NCBI GenBank assembly: GCA_003223325.1
Contig: QHYS01000121.1
Location: 9,277 to 51,025 of the forward strand
Origin: Acidobacteriota bacterium
Lineage (GTDB): Bacteria; Acidobacteriota; Terriglobia; Acidiferrales; UBA7541
Reading direction: 5' to 3'
DNA: 41,749 nt
Shown: in pieces, positions 8,140 through 17,590 of the stretch
Layout: each line of letters begins with the position of its first letter
How positions within the stretch are numbered: position 1 is the first letter of the stretch
Notes under the pieces: model-generated
What the model was told of the DNA's origin: nothing
Database searches by the model: none
The model's input: the letters and a program-made list of their open reading frames with translations, nothing else
Program-made: the position numbers and the translations under genes

Positions 8140-11100
8140 TTAGAAAATAACCTTCAGGCCTAGTTCCATTCTTCGGCTCCCGCCGTTGAATATCGTGTTG
8201 TTCAGGAAGAGATTCCCTGCCGTCACGAACGGGTAAGCGGTACTCAACGGATTCGCATTTTGGTTCTGATCGATCGTACCGTTATTCGTTGGGAGCCCGA
8301 TGCTGGGGTTGGGGTGGTTGAACGTGTCAAAGGTTGCGGCGCGGAATTGAACCGACCACCGTTCCGTAAACCTGATGTTCTTGATAATCGACATATTCCA
8401 GATGTTTAGGCCGGGCGTGCTGATGGTGTCGCGCCCCACGTTCGCTTTCGTACCGGTCTGGGCCTGCACGTACTTCGCCTTCGAATCCTCCGCCGCGTAT
8501 CCGACGACGTTGGCATCATCCCCGGCACCGCACGGAATGACGCCGGTCGTAGGATCCACCGCGCCTGCGGACACGATGCGGGTTGCGCCGCCCGGTCCGT
8601 CATTGCAAACGAAGTCCACAATCGTACCTGTTCGGTCGATACCAGCCGGGTTCAGGATTGTTCGGTCTCCGGCAACGTCCCCATTGGCGTTGGAATCTGT
8701 TCCGGAGAGAGCTGTGATCGGTTGGCCGGATTGCGCCAGGTAAGTCCCAACCCATTCCCAGCCGTTGGCGAATCCCTTTACAATCGAATTGCTCGAGCCG
8801 ACATTGGGGAAGTCATAGACCACGGCGAATGCAAACTTACTGCGGATATCCAGCGCCGAACGGCCCCAATCGGCCCTCAGGTTGTAGCCATCGAGCGCGC
8901 GGCGGGGGTTCACGCGGCTGGTGAAGAGCTCATTGGTCGCATCATCATCCACGTGTCCGAAGGTATACGTTCCTCGGACGTAAATCCCGTGACTGATGCG
9001 ATGAGTGATATCGACGCTTCCCGAATGATAGACGCTTGAAGCGATCGGCGGAATCACCGTAAAGACACTCTTGAACCCATCCACGGAAAGGGGCTGGGGG
9101 TTATAGTTGTCAAAGCTCAGAAGCGTGTTCGCGGGGGCGGCTATGGCCGCGGGAACTTGAGAAGCCGAAAAGTAAGTAGGTAACGGAGTTAATGGACCAC
9201 CCGGTACGTTTGGATCGAAAGCCGAAAGCGTGTTCAAGCGGCGTTGCGCGGGCAGGCTCCAGGCATGGTTGCCCATGTAACGCAATTCTATGCTCGTGTT
9301 GCCCGGGAGTTGATGCTCAAGGCTGAGGGTCCAGGTTAAGATCTCCGGCTCGACCACATCCACCATCAGTCCTTGGGTCGCCCTCCGAGCAGCTTGCTGG
9401 GTCGCTGGCGGCACATTGATCTGCGATAGGCCTCCTCCCGCCAAAAATCCCGCTCCCGGTCCTCCGGCCAGAAATGAAGGGCACCAGGCCGGCGCTGGAA
9501 CCAATGAGCAGGTGATCTTGGCGTTCTGCTCGCTCTGAAGTTGAGGCGGCAACGAGAGCTGCGGGAAGTTCACGGGAGTAATGTCATAGAAGAGGCCAAC
9601 GCCTCCGCGGATCGACCATCGCCCGGTGCCAAAAGGATCGTAAGCAAAGCCTAGCCGCGGTGCCCAATTATTCTTGTCGGTTTCTGGCGTGCGGAAGATC
9701 AACCCCAAGTTCGGATCGTTAGAAATGGCGTTGAGGTTCTGGAGTTTCTCATCGCGAGGCAGCCCATTAAATTCATAGCGCAGGCCGAGGTTGACGGTCA
9801 GTTTCGGAGTCACTTTCCAGTCATCTTGCGCGAATCCGTAGATGGACTTGAAATCAGAGGCGAAGAAGCCGGAACCCGCGCCTCGAAGCGCTCCGTTGGC
9901 ACCAATCGGCACCAAATCGTTGATGAAACTTTGCAGATCTGGATAGTCCCATTCGCCGCGGGCCCGCGGCAGGAAGTCGCTGGGACCGATATTGTTACGA
10001 ACTTCAATGCCGGCCTTGACGGTGTGCTTGCCGAAGGTCTTGGTCACATCGTCCACCCACTGATAGGTGTTGACGATGGTGCTCTGGGGGGAACAACCGT
10101 TCGGTCCGATATCCACGCCCAAGCTATCGATTTCGACGTTCGGGAAATTCGCGAACGCCGAGGGCACCACCAGATCGGGGCCGACGGCGCGCGAGAACGA
10201 AAAACGAAACTCGTTGACTACGGTGGGCGATATGGCCCAAACGTCATTCAGGATGATCTTCCGCGCATCGCTATTGTTTGTGCCGTTGAATTGCGGCTGC
10301 GGCTCCACCGCATTGACCTCTGGCTGGCGCAGCCGGTCGAAAATGTAGCGCCCACGAAGCGAATGCGTGCCGAGGTTGCCATCGAGACTGATGATAAAGT
10401 CATGCTGATGAGTGAAATTCGGAGCCACACCCTGGAACGTACCCACGGGAATGGCTACTCCGTTCACCATTTCGGTCGCGCTCGCAGAGGGTGCCACTGC
10501 AAACTGCGAAAGAACCGTCTGGATGGCCGGATCGACGCCAGGCATAGCCTTTAGCATCGCCAAGCCCGCTGCCGTTGGCGTATTCACCGTGGGTCCGGCA
10601 GACGCTTTGTTCTCATCCTGATATTCGACGGCGCCGAAGTAAAAGAGCCGGTCTTTGAGGATCGGGCCGCCGATGCTTCCGCCCATTCGATTATAATCGT
10701 AGCGGTTCTGGAAGCCTTGCTGGACCTCCTGCATATCAAGGGCATCGTAGCTGCGGCTGCGATTATATTCATGGGCTTCGCCATGTATGCTATTCGTGCC
10801 TGACTTCGTGGTGATGGCGAATATGCCCCCTGCGGAGTGCCCATACTCCGCATTAAATTGATTCGTCAGTACGGTGAAATCCGCTACGGAATCCTCAATC
10901 ACCGGAGTGAGGCTACCGTTGACATAAGCGCTGTTATCATCGGCGCCGTCGATGGTGAAGCTGTTGTACCGGGGTCGCAAACCGCCAATCGATCCGCCAG
11001 AGCCTGCGACGCCGCCCGGCTGGGTGGTGGTATTGGGAAGAACGACAGCCAATTCTTTCACGTCTCCGCCAATGGTGCTGATGGGGAGTTGCTCGGCAAC

Positions 11101-11574
11101 CGTGCCTGCAAATCCAGACTGTATCTGCGAGGAGGTAACCTCGACGGGCGCCTCACCTTCCGCGGTCACTTCCACGGTCGTCGCCACGCTGCCAACTTCC
11201 AACGACGCCGGCGCGTCAACCGTCTGGTTGGGAAGGACGTTGACGTGCGTGCGGACGTATTTATTGAATCCGTCCTTGGTAACTTCAACCGTGTAGGGGC
11301 CCGGAAGGAGGTCCGGAAAGACGTAAACATCGCCGCTCGTCGTAGCGGCGGTAATGACTTTAGTGTCCTCGTTTGTGGCGGTAACCTTGGCTGCTGGAAC
11401 TGTCGCGCCACTCTTATCCGTCACCTCGACCTGCAACGTGCCGCCCAGTCTCTGGGCCAAGCCCCGAGGCGGCCATACTGCCGTCAGCAGCAGTGCGCCC
11501 AAAATTGGCAGCACGATGCCGAAACGCTTCGAAAAACCACCCGCAATGTTCGTGTACTTGTGAGTAATTATCAT
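8140..11574 (-). CDS. Oar-like TonB-dependent outer-membrane receptor
   Basis: About 1144 residues. The ATG at 11574 is chosen because a G-run ribosome site lies nine bases upstream and a promoter -10 element sits at 11600-11605, which would overlap the ATG at 11604. Order of parts: signal peptide ending at RGLAQ; a carboxypeptidase-regulatory-like Ig domain (about residues 35-115: GGTLQVEVTDKSGATVPAA, DLLPGPYTVEV); the TonB plug (VAEQLPISTIGGDVKEL, YNSFTIDGADDN, FNAEYGHSAGGI); then a long beta-barrel ending in MELGLKVIF with the terminal Phe typical of outer-membrane proteins. This matches the large Oar-type receptors expanded in Acidobacteria, thought to import large or sugar-containing ligands; the ligand is unknown. 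It follows the TPR gene on the same strand, 118 bases downstream. Confidence 0.93.
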   Translation of the reverse strand: MIITHKYTNIAGGFSKRFGIVLPILGALLLTAVWPPRGLAQRLGGTLQVEVTDKSGATVPAAKVTATNEDTKVITAATTSGDVYVFPDLLPGPYTVEVTKDGFNKYVRTHVNVLPNQTVDAPASLEVGSVATTVEVTAEGEAPVEVTSSQIQSGFAGTVAEQLPISTIGGDVKELAVVLPNTTTQPGGVAGSGGSIGGLRPRYNSFTIDGADDNSAYVNGSLTPVIEDSVADFTVLTNQFNAEYGHSAGGIFAITTKSGTNSIHGEAHEYNRSRSYDALDMQEVQQGFQNRYDYNRMGGSIGGPILKDRLFYFGAVEYQDENKASAGPTVNTPTAAGLAMLKAMPGVDPAIQTVLSQFAVAPSASATEMVNGVAIPVGTFQGVAPNFTHQHDFIISLDGNLGTHSLRGRYIFDRLRQPEVNAVEPQPQFNGTNNSDARKIILNDVWAISPTVVNEFRFSFSRAVGPDLVVPSAFANFPNVEIDSLGVDIGPNGCSPQSTIVNTYQWVDDVTKTFGKHTVKAGIEVRNNIGPSDFLPRARGEWDYPDLQSFINDLVPIGANGALRGAGSGFFASDFKSIYGFAQDDWKVTPKLTVNLGLRYEFNGLPRDEKLQNLNAISNDPNLGLIFRTPETDKNNWAPRLGFAYDPFGTGRWSIRGGVGLFYDITPVNFPQLSLPPQLQSEQNAKITCSLVPAPAWCPSFLAGGPGAGFLAGGGLSQINVPPATQQAARRATQGLMVDVVEPEILTWTLSLEHQLPGNTSIELRYMGNHAWSLPAQRRLNTLSAFDPNVPGGPLTPLPTYFSASQVPAAIAAPANTLLSFDNYNPQPLSVDGFKSVFTVIPPIASSVYHSGSVDITHRISHGIYVRGTYTFGHVDDDATNELFTSRVNPRRALDGYNLRADWGRSALDIRSKFAFAVVYDFPNVGSSNSIVKGFANGWEWVGTYLAQSGQPITALSGTDSNANGDVAGDRTILNPAGIDRTGTIVDFVCNDGPGGATRIVSAGAVDPTTGVIPCGAGDDANVVGYAAEDSKAKYVQAQTGTKANVGRDTISTPGLNIWNMSIIKNIRFTERWSVQFRAATFDTFNHPNPSIGLPTNNGTIDQNQNANPLSTAYPFVTAGNLFLNNTIFNGGSRRMELGLKVIF

Positions 11575-11599
11575 CACGACTGACCCCCTCATTGCGCGG

Positions 11600-11632
11600 A
11601 TCATACCACACTTGATTTCCCGATTGGTATCA
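11600..11632 (-). promoter_or_regulatory. Extended -10 promoter with overlapping inverted repeat, for the TonB receptor
   Basis: On the minus strand, TGG followed by TATGAT (11608-11600) forms an extended -10 element about 25 bases before the receptor ATG. The plus-strand sequences TCATACCA (11601-11608) and TGGTATCA (11625-11632) form an inverted repeat with one mismatch and a 16-base spacer. One arm lies on the -10 and the other at about -31, a good position for a repressor or other regulator. No convincing -35 hexamer is visible. Confidence 0.45.
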
Positions 11633-11692
11633 GGTGATTTAGCTAACTAATTTTTGGATACGGTCTATTCGGACCGGGGGGATCTGCCGGCG

Positions 11693-13381
11693 CTATTGAG
11701 CTATCGGCGCACCCACGCCAGGGTTCGAGGCAGCCTTTTCAATGACTGCCAGCGGGGGGAAATCGACATCCGCGTGATTCCAGTAGGTCTTTGCCGTGTC
11801 GAATTCCTGCGCCGCCCCTGCGCGCTCCTTACGATGCTCGGTGACCAGGGCTTTGGCGTAATGCGAACCGCCGTAATAAGGATCGACCGCGAGCATCAAG
11901 GACGCCAGTTCCTCGGCGATATTCCATCGGCCAGTTTCACGCGCAAGTGTTGACAGCACTTCAATGCGGAAGAGGCCCTGCGACCAGGAATCAGCGCTGG
12001 TGGACCGCCGGGTGTATTGGCTGATCCGCTCCACGAGGGCAGGCGCGTCTGCGAGCGAACCGAGCCTAAGCGCTAAGGCCAACCTGAGAAGATCCAAATA
12101 GGGCGAGACGGCCCCTGCGTCAGCCCGGTTGAGGCCCCTCGATTGCGTTTCCGCAGAATTGAGTTCGGCTTCGGCTTCCTCGCTTCGATGCACTGCAACG
12201 AGGGCGATGCCGGCGAGGCAATTGCCGGCGACGCGGCTGAGCACCGACGTGCTGCCAGTCATCTCCCTCGCCGCCTCCAGCGCCGTGCCGAAATCGCCAC
12301 GATTCAAAAGGAACTCCGGCCAGTCCTTGCGATTAAAGGCTGCATATTCCGTGAAAGGCGTGAGCTGGCGTTCCGCGACGAAATAGCGCTCAGCGAGATG
12401 AAGCTGCCCCTCGTACTGATAGGCGCTCGCCAGCAGGCTCAGGTTGTGCGCATGGTGCCAATCGAGCGAAGGAGGAATATTTTCCTGCCTATAGTAAGCA
12501 TTCTCGACCGATTCGGCTTTCAAAAAAAATTGAATGGCTTCCTCGGTGCGCCCCACGCAGCGCAGTTCGTGTCCGTACATATGCTGGGCATGAGGAATCT
12601 GCGGCGCCATTTCTGCGTAGATGCGGGCGTGTTCCAGCGCTTCTGAAAACTTGCCCTGATTCTCATAGCAGTGCGCCAAAAAATGATGCGCGGCGAAATT
12701 GTCTGGCGAGATCGTCAGCGCCCGCTGATAGTAAGCAATTGCCGGCGCGATGCAGCCCTGGCCGTCTCCAAAGGGCGTGGGCTCCTCGGCATGGCCGCGG
12801 AGCAAGAGCAGCTCCACATCATCCGGATATGCGGCAAGCGCATCATCGATCTCTTTGCGGAAGGCCAGCAGTTTGGCGATCGCCTCAGCATTGCCCGCAG
12901 CCTCCATGGCGTCGAGTTGAGCCCGGCGTATCGCTATTCGTCTGCGCTCGCGGTCACTCGAAGCTGCGGAGAGCGACACCGCGCGCTCCAGCGCCGCACG
13001 CGCGGCACGGTAATCCATGGGCGAATAGGCGTAACTCAGTCCGACATAGGCCATGGCCATTTTCGGCTCGCTTCGCAGGGCCTGATGGAAAGCTCGTGCC
13101 GCCTCGATCCAGACGTAGGAGTGAAGGTAAGCGACGCCCTGGTCGTAGAACTTCTGCGCCATCGTGGGAGACGTAGTCCCCTTCTCGTGGTAAACGCCGA
13201 TACCCATCCGCAGCGCTACCGGCCGGCTCAAGATTTCCTCGGGTACCCAGCCGACTGTGGCGTGGTTCGCGTGCTCATCGGCTTGGGCAAAGATCCTCGC
13301 GGGAATCATCAGCAGAAGAATCCCTGCGGCCGCTGTAAGGCCGCAGCGGTGAAGAAATCGGGCAGAGTGCATGGCGATCAT
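11693..13381 (-). CDS. Exported tetratricopeptide-repeat protein
   Basis: 562 residues with a signal peptide (LTAAAGILLLMIPARIFAQ). It begins at an ATG that touches the stop codon of the sulfite-oxidase-like gene (TAG then ATG), with GAGGGG eight bases upstream inside that gene. Helical TPR units can be seen: FYDQGVAYLHSYVWIEAARA, AFHQALRSEPKMAMAYVGL, AIAYYQRALTISPDNFAAHH, LAHCYENQGKFSEALEHARI, and others in the middle and toward the C-terminus (LASLMLAVDPYYGGSHYAKA). The mature start has a His-rich segment (DEHANHATVGW). This is likely a periplasmic or secreted scaffold; it has no recognisable enzymatic domain. The tight coupling suggests it works with the upstream oxidoreductase, or at least is expressed in step with it. 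Confidence 0.85.
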   Translation of the reverse strand: MIAMHSARFLHRCGLTAAAGILLLMIPARIFAQADEHANHATVGWVPEEILSRPVALRMGIGVYHEKGTTSPTMAQKFYDQGVAYLHSYVWIEAARAFHQALRSEPKMAMAYVGLSYAYSPMDYRAARAALERAVSLSAASSDRERRRIAIRRAQLDAMEAAGNAEAIAKLLAFRKEIDDALAAYPDDVELLLLRGHAEEPTPFGDGQGCIAPAIAYYQRALTISPDNFAAHHFLAHCYENQGKFSEALEHARIYAEMAPQIPHAQHMYGHELRCVGRTEEAIQFFLKAESVENAYYRQENIPPSLDWHHAHNLSLLASAYQYEGQLHLAERYFVAERQLTPFTEYAAFNRKDWPEFLLNRGDFGTALEAAREMTGSTSVLSRVAGNCLAGIALVAVHRSEEAEAELNSAETQSRGLNRADAGAVSPYLDLLRLALALRLGSLADAPALVERISQYTRRSTSADSWSQGLFRIEVLSTLARETGRWNIAEELASLMLAVDPYYGGSHYAKALVTEHRKERAGAAQEFDTAKTYWNHADVDFPPLAVIEKAASNPGVGAPIAQ

Positions 13382-14638
13382 CTAACCGGCCCCTCGACCT
13401 ACAGTCACTCGAATGCGATCCATCGCGTTCCACAAATATCCGCCAGGATTCGACGGCAGTTCGAGAGGCTGGCTCCGTCCCCGATTATCGGTGGCGCGCG
13501 AGAGGACGATGTAAGCTCCCTCCTCGGGTGGTTTCCACTCGAAATCCCAAAAGCGCCAGGCATAACGCGCATGCTCGGAACCGAGCGCGGCGGGTTGCCA
13601 GGATTTGCCTGAGTCGGTCGAAATCTCCACCCGCGCCACGGTTGACGTGCCCGCCCACGTGGCTCCGAAGATACGCACCTGGGCCCCGCCCAGGTCAATG
13701 GCAGAGCCGTCTACGGGCGCCGCGATGATCGACTTCACAGGCAGCGAAGTGATAACCGAACCCCGTGGACTGTCGACGGGAACGTTCGCGTTTTCTCTGG
13801 CGGGTTGGCTGGGACGCGCGGGCAGCCGATAAGCCGAATCCATGTAGTAGCCGGCGAGTTCGTGCGTGAGCAAGCGAATCTCGGTCAGCCACTTTATAGA
13901 AGCCGAGCCAATCCATCCTGGCACCAAAGCTCTCGCGGGATACCCATGTTCAGGAGTAAGCGGTAAGCCATTCATCTCCGTGGCCACGATCGTGTCCTGA
14001 TCCTGAGCTTTGCCCATGGGAATGCTCCGCGTGAAGAGGGGGTCGGGGGACGGCAAAGCCGCACCCCGAAACGCTACGTGTCGCGCAGTGCTCTTTGCCC
14101 CTGCTAGCTGCAACAAAGCGCCAAGCGCGGGACCTCGGAACACGGCGTTTCCTACTCCTCCGCGGGTCCACGGAACTCCCCCGATGCGCGGCTGAAAAAA
14201 TGCTCTGCCGTTGCCGGCGCATTCGATTGTATTCGTCACGTTGCGCGGTTCGACCTTCGAAAGCTCGGCCATCGTAAGCGTCAGAGGCCGCGCCACCTCG
14301 CCCGTAACCGAAAGCCGCCATTCATCCAGATTGATCTGCGGCATGTGCTCGTTATTGCGTACGAAGAAGTGCTCAGTCGGCGTGATCCAGCTATCGAGAA
14401 ATGAAACGGGCATCTCCCGGGTGATGTATTCCTCGGAATAAACGATCATCCCGTGGGCATCCGTCTCCAGGCGGGAACCGGCGCCGCTTTGTGGGCTCAA
14501 GGCGGCGTTCTGCGCAGCACGTGAGGACAGGGGTGTGAGCCCGCCGAACGCTCCTTCGGCCATTCCCGCGAGCAGGGATGCGCCAGCCAATTTCGTTCCG
14601 CCCGCCAGGAATCGTCTTCGCGTAAGCCTCTGGTCCAT
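13382..14638 (-). CDS. Tat-exported sulfite-oxidase-like molybdenum enzyme
   Basis: 418 residues from an ATG at 14638, chosen because it starts just before the twin-arginine signal TRRRFLAGG. The frame opens at a GTG at 14704, but that leaves 22 extra residues ahead of the Tat signal; neither start has a clear ribosome site. The catalytic domain carries TNTIECAGNGR, where the Cys is the expected ligand to molybdenum-molybdopterin, then GGVPWTRGGVGNA and HGYPARALVPGW. The C-terminal half (VARVEISTDSGKSW, WRFWDFEW) is the Ig-like Mo-co oxidoreductase dimerisation domain. The family oxidises sulfite or similar compounds in the periplasm and passes electrons to cytochromes; the actual substrate is not certain. 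It is followed directly by the TPR gene and then the TonB receptor. Confidence 0.9.
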   Translation of the reverse strand: MDQRLTRRRFLAGGTKLAGASLLAGMAEGAFGGLTPLSSRAAQNAALSPQSGAGSRLETDAHGMIVYSEEYITREMPVSFLDSWITPTEHFFVRNNEHMPQINLDEWRLSVTGEVARPLTLTMAELSKVEPRNVTNTIECAGNGRAFFQPRIGGVPWTRGGVGNAVFRGPALGALLQLAGAKSTARHVAFRGAALPSPDPLFTRSIPMGKAQDQDTIVATEMNGLPLTPEHGYPARALVPGWIGSASIKWLTEIRLLTHELAGYYMDSAYRLPARPSQPARENANVPVDSPRGSVITSLPVKSIIAAPVDGSAIDLGGAQVRIFGATWAGTSTVARVEISTDSGKSWQPAALGSEHARYAWRFWDFEWKPPEEGAYIVLSRATDNRGRSQPLELPSNPGGYLWNAMDRIRVTVGRGAG

Positions 14639-14773
14639 ACTGGGTAAGGTGCCGCGCGACGGCCGCAAAGCGCTCCTGAGACCGTACGGCTCGTCACCTA
14701 TCACAAGACCGCAAGTTAGCCGAAATATCGCACGTCAGTCAATTCGACCGGCTGCTGTAACTTATAGGACATT

Positions 14774-16249
14774 GTGACGGACGAGGCGTTCGCCCCACTG
14801 CGGCAAAATGAGACGCTGGAGTTCATGAGAACGAGCCAAGCGAGCTCAAGCGTTGCGATTCCGCCTCTTCGAGAGGACCTCATTCCGGCTGCGCTGCGAT
14901 CGCCTCTAACTGCGGTGGCAGCGGCGCTGCTGCTGCGTCTCAGTTTTCTCTATTTGGCTCATCAAGCCGGAGGAGACTTCTTTCCGGTGGGTCAGGAAGC
15001 GGGAAACGTAGCCTGGGCGCTGGCATTAGGCCATGGCTTTTCCTCGCCTCTCATCGGCATGCAAGGGCCGACGGCGTGGGTAGCCCCGGTTTATCCCATT
15101 CTTCTCGCGCTTGGATTCAAGCTGCTGAGCATGAATCCGTACCACGTGGTGATTTTCGGCCAAATGCTGAACTCTATTTTCTCAGCGCTGACCTGCTGGC
15201 CGATTTACCTTTTTGCTAAAAAAATCTTCAGCCCGCGAGTCGCCTTAGTGTCCTGTTGGACGTGGGCCGTGCTGCCGACTGCCATTCTCTTTCCCTTGGA
15301 ATGGATTTGGGACCAGAGCCTCTCCGCGCTTCTGCTGACCGTGTTGATCTGCGCCACACTCTATCTTCCTGCAGAGCCGGCAATCCGCGCGGCACGCGAC
15401 GCCCACCGCTGGCCGATCTGGGCGGGATACGGAATTGGCTGGGCTGTCGCCCTGCTCACGAATCCGGCGATCGGCCTGCTGCTTCCTGTCTTCCTGGCTT
15501 GGCTCGCGTGGCGACGCCACAAGAGCGGCGTCACCTGGAAGGGCCCGATTGGAATTGTTGTGTTGACTTGCGCGCTTGGCATAGTTCCATGGACAGCAAG
15601 AAACTATGCGGTCCTCGGGCACCTTGTGCCGGTCAAATCCAATTTCGGCCTGGAATTTTGGCTCGGAAACAATCCTGACGTGAACATCGTCTGGACCTGG
15701 TGGCGCAGTCCCGCGTCGGATGCGGCCGAAAGCGACGAGCTCCACCGGCTGGGCGAAATCCCTTATATGCACGAGAAGCTGAGCCAGGCCCTGCAGTTCA
15801 TCAAGGCGCATCCGGGAGCTTTTCTGGATTGGTCTTTTGACCGCTTCGTGGATACATGGACAGCGCTGTGGGATCGGCGCGTCGACCCATGGGTGAACGC
15901 GCTGCATGCGGACGGGGCCTACGCGTTCTTTTGTAGCAGCTTTTCGCTTCTGGCGCTTTTAGGTTTGCTGCAGGCACGCCGAGCGGACGCGCTGCAGACT
16001 TTTCCGCTCTCCGCCGCGGTGCTTCTGTTTCCTGTGACTTACTACGTCACCCACAGCGCTGTGCGTTATCGCCATCCCATCGATCCGGTGATGACGGTTC
16101 TGGCGGTATATGCGGCATCGTGGGCGTATGCGAGAGTCACGAACAGAACTGCGGCCCAAAGTCGGGCGAGGACTAAAGAGAAAGGCCCGGAGTTGGCCGT
16201 CGAATCGCCCCAGCACAGCGTCGCGGGCGAAGCACGCGCGGCAAAGTGA
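14774..16249 (+). CDS. GT39-like integral membrane glycosyltransferase
   Basis: About 491 residues from a GTG at 14774 with AGGA four bases upstream, or about 474 from an ATG at 14825. Around ten hydrophobic segments are visible, from LTAVAAALLLRLSFLYLA to ALQTFPLSAAVLLFPVTYYV. The first periplasmic loop contains DFFPVGQEAGNVAWALALG, at the place where PMT/ArnT-type enzymes carry acidic residues that bind the polyprenyl-phosphate sugar. Later HSAVRYRHPIDPVMTVLA is also typical of this group. Such enzymes move a sugar from a lipid carrier onto lipid or protein on the outer face of the inner membrane. The acceptor cannot be deduced. The gene is divergent from the sulfite-oxidase-like gene and has no co-directional partner nearby. 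Confidence 0.8.
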   Translation: MTDEAFAPLRQNETLEFMRTSQASSSVAIPPLREDLIPAALRSPLTAVAAALLLRLSFLYLAHQAGGDFFPVGQEAGNVAWALALGHGFSSPLIGMQGPTAWVAPVYPILLALGFKLLSMNPYHVVIFGQMLNSIFSALTCWPIYLFAKKIFSPRVALVSCWTWAVLPTAILFPLEWIWDQSLSALLLTVLICATLYLPAEPAIRAARDAHRWPIWAGYGIGWAVALLTNPAIGLLLPVFLAWLAWRRHKSGVTWKGPIGIVVLTCALGIVPWTARNYAVLGHLVPVKSNFGLEFWLGNNPDVNIVWTWWRSPASDAAESDELHRLGEIPYMHEKLSQALQFIKAHPGAFLDWSFDRFVDTWTALWDRRVDPWVNALHADGAYAFFCSSFSLLALLGLLQARRADALQTFPLSAAVLLFPVTYYVTHSAVRYRHPIDPVMTVLAVYAASWAYARVTNRTAAQSRARTKEKGPELAVESPQHSVAGEARAAK

Positions 16250-16265
16250 GACTCCAAGGCAACGG

Positions 16266-16352
16266 TGTCATTCTGAAGGCCAGTACGATCGGCCCGAAGA
16301 ATCTCTCTTCAGCTGCCGAACGGAGAGATTCTTCGCTGCGCTTAGCATGACA
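16266..16352. repeat. Dispersed palindromic element, copy 1
   Basis: Begins TGTCATTCTGAAGG and ends TAGCATGACA, with the inner inverted pair GAAGAATCTCTCTTC and GGAGAGATTCTTCGC. It closely matches copy 2 at 17890-17977. It can fold into one long hairpin and lies between two convergent genes, where it may also help end transcription. Confidence 0.8.
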
Positions 16353-16365
16353 TCGGACGCGGAGC

Positions 16366-17590
16366 CTACCGACTGCTGCTGGTCACCACGGGAACGAATT
16401 TCTGAATCCGCTTGGCCTGTTCCACTTCGCCCGTATAGATATTCCCCTTGGAATCCATTCCGATGGCGTTGATCCAGTGGAATTGGCCGGCGTATTTGCC
16501 GTTGCCGCCGAATGAGCCCAGCGTCTTGCCGCTCTTGCGGTCGAGAATCCAGACCAGATCGTTGGTCCCGTCGGCCACGAACATATATTTTTGCTGCGGG
16601 TCTTTGGAGAAGACCATCTTATAGGTGGTTCCGCAGGGAGGCATCTTCGTATTCGGCGGAAGCCCTCCGCAATCCGGGCCGCGCGAAGGCGTGTTCGGCG
16701 ATACGTAAAAATCCTGCACCCACTTGCCTTGCTTTGTGTATACCGAGATGCGGTCCTGGCCGCGCTCGCCGACGTAGACCAGTCCGTCCTTGGCAATCTC
16801 CACAAAGTGCAAGTCGGGCACGAAGTTCTTGTCTTCCGTACGCTGCGCGCCGGTCCACTTGTACGGCGGGATGGGATCATTGGAAATTTCGCTCAACGGC
16901 ATCCCGTGACCGCCCCAGCCGCGCTTGAATGCTCCGGTATCCATGTCGTAAACGAGCACGCGCTTCCAATTAATCAGATAGATTTCGCGAGCGTCTTGGT
17001 CGAGATTGAACCGGCCCTTCGATACCAGGACGTCCGTCTGGGTGTTGTCCTCTTTGAGCGGTCCTGCATCCTTCGGCGGACGGTGGCCGAAGTCCCAAAG
17101 CAGTTTCCCGTCGGGTGAGAATTTGAGGATGCTGTCCTGCGCCGCCGTTCCGGCGACCCAGACGTTTCCCTCGCGGTCCACGAGGACGGTCTGCAACGCG
17201 GTGGGCCATTGCGGGATATAGCCGGGACCGCGGATCGAGTTCGATGACTTCGGGTCCGCGCACGCAGCAGGCAATCCGCGGCGGATCGTCGCCGCCGCCG
17301 ACCTCATCACCGTCGGCTGCCGCGCCACGGTTCAGGAACCAGACGTGGTCGTTCCTTTCGTCCACGTACAAGCCGGTCACCTGCTGCATGCTCCAGCGAT
17401 TCGGCAGGCGCTTCGGCCAGAAAGGGTCTACGCGGTACGTTGGCGCGCCCTGCGCGTCCACAGATTGCGCCGCCGCTTTTGCTTCCGGCCGCGCCCGCAT
17501 CGTCATGGCCAGCGCCAGCAAACAAAGCGCAAAGGTCAGCGCAAAGATCAGGCTTCGGCTCCCTGGCCTGCTCACGCGGTTTGCGTTCAT
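16366..17590 (-). pseudogene. NHL-repeat secreted protein (amidating-lyase-like), frameshifted
   Basis: One secreted beta-propeller protein of about 400 residues in two frames. The N-terminal frame starts at 17590 (AGGGGAGGAATTCCG just upstream), has a signal peptide (SLIFALTFALCLLALAM) and runs through YRVDPFWPKRLPNRW and RGPEVIELD. The C-terminal frame resumes with RGPGYIPQWP, then LVDREGNVWVAGTAAQDSIL, FGGNGKYAGQFHWINAIGMD and KRIQKFVPV to a stop at 16366. Frames change near 17228-17236. The segment between VIELD and GPGY, where related proteins have roughly nine more residues including a GN turn and a Trp, is missing; a deletion of length not divisible by three would explain both the lost residues and the shift. 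The repeats resemble NHL proteins annotated as peptidyl-alpha-hydroxyglycine alpha-amidating lyase; real activity is unproven. Either a decaying gene or an assembly fault. Confidence 0.75.

Noticed and set aside
12671-13612. A 313-codon plus-strand open frame opposite the TPR and sulfite-oxidase-like genes
   Set aside because: It spans the junction of two well-supported genes on the other strand and shows no family features.
14705-14773. Divergent promoters between the sulfite-oxidase-like and glycosyltransferase genes
   Set aside because: TTGACT is present on the minus strand, but no acceptable -10 element lies at the right spacing.
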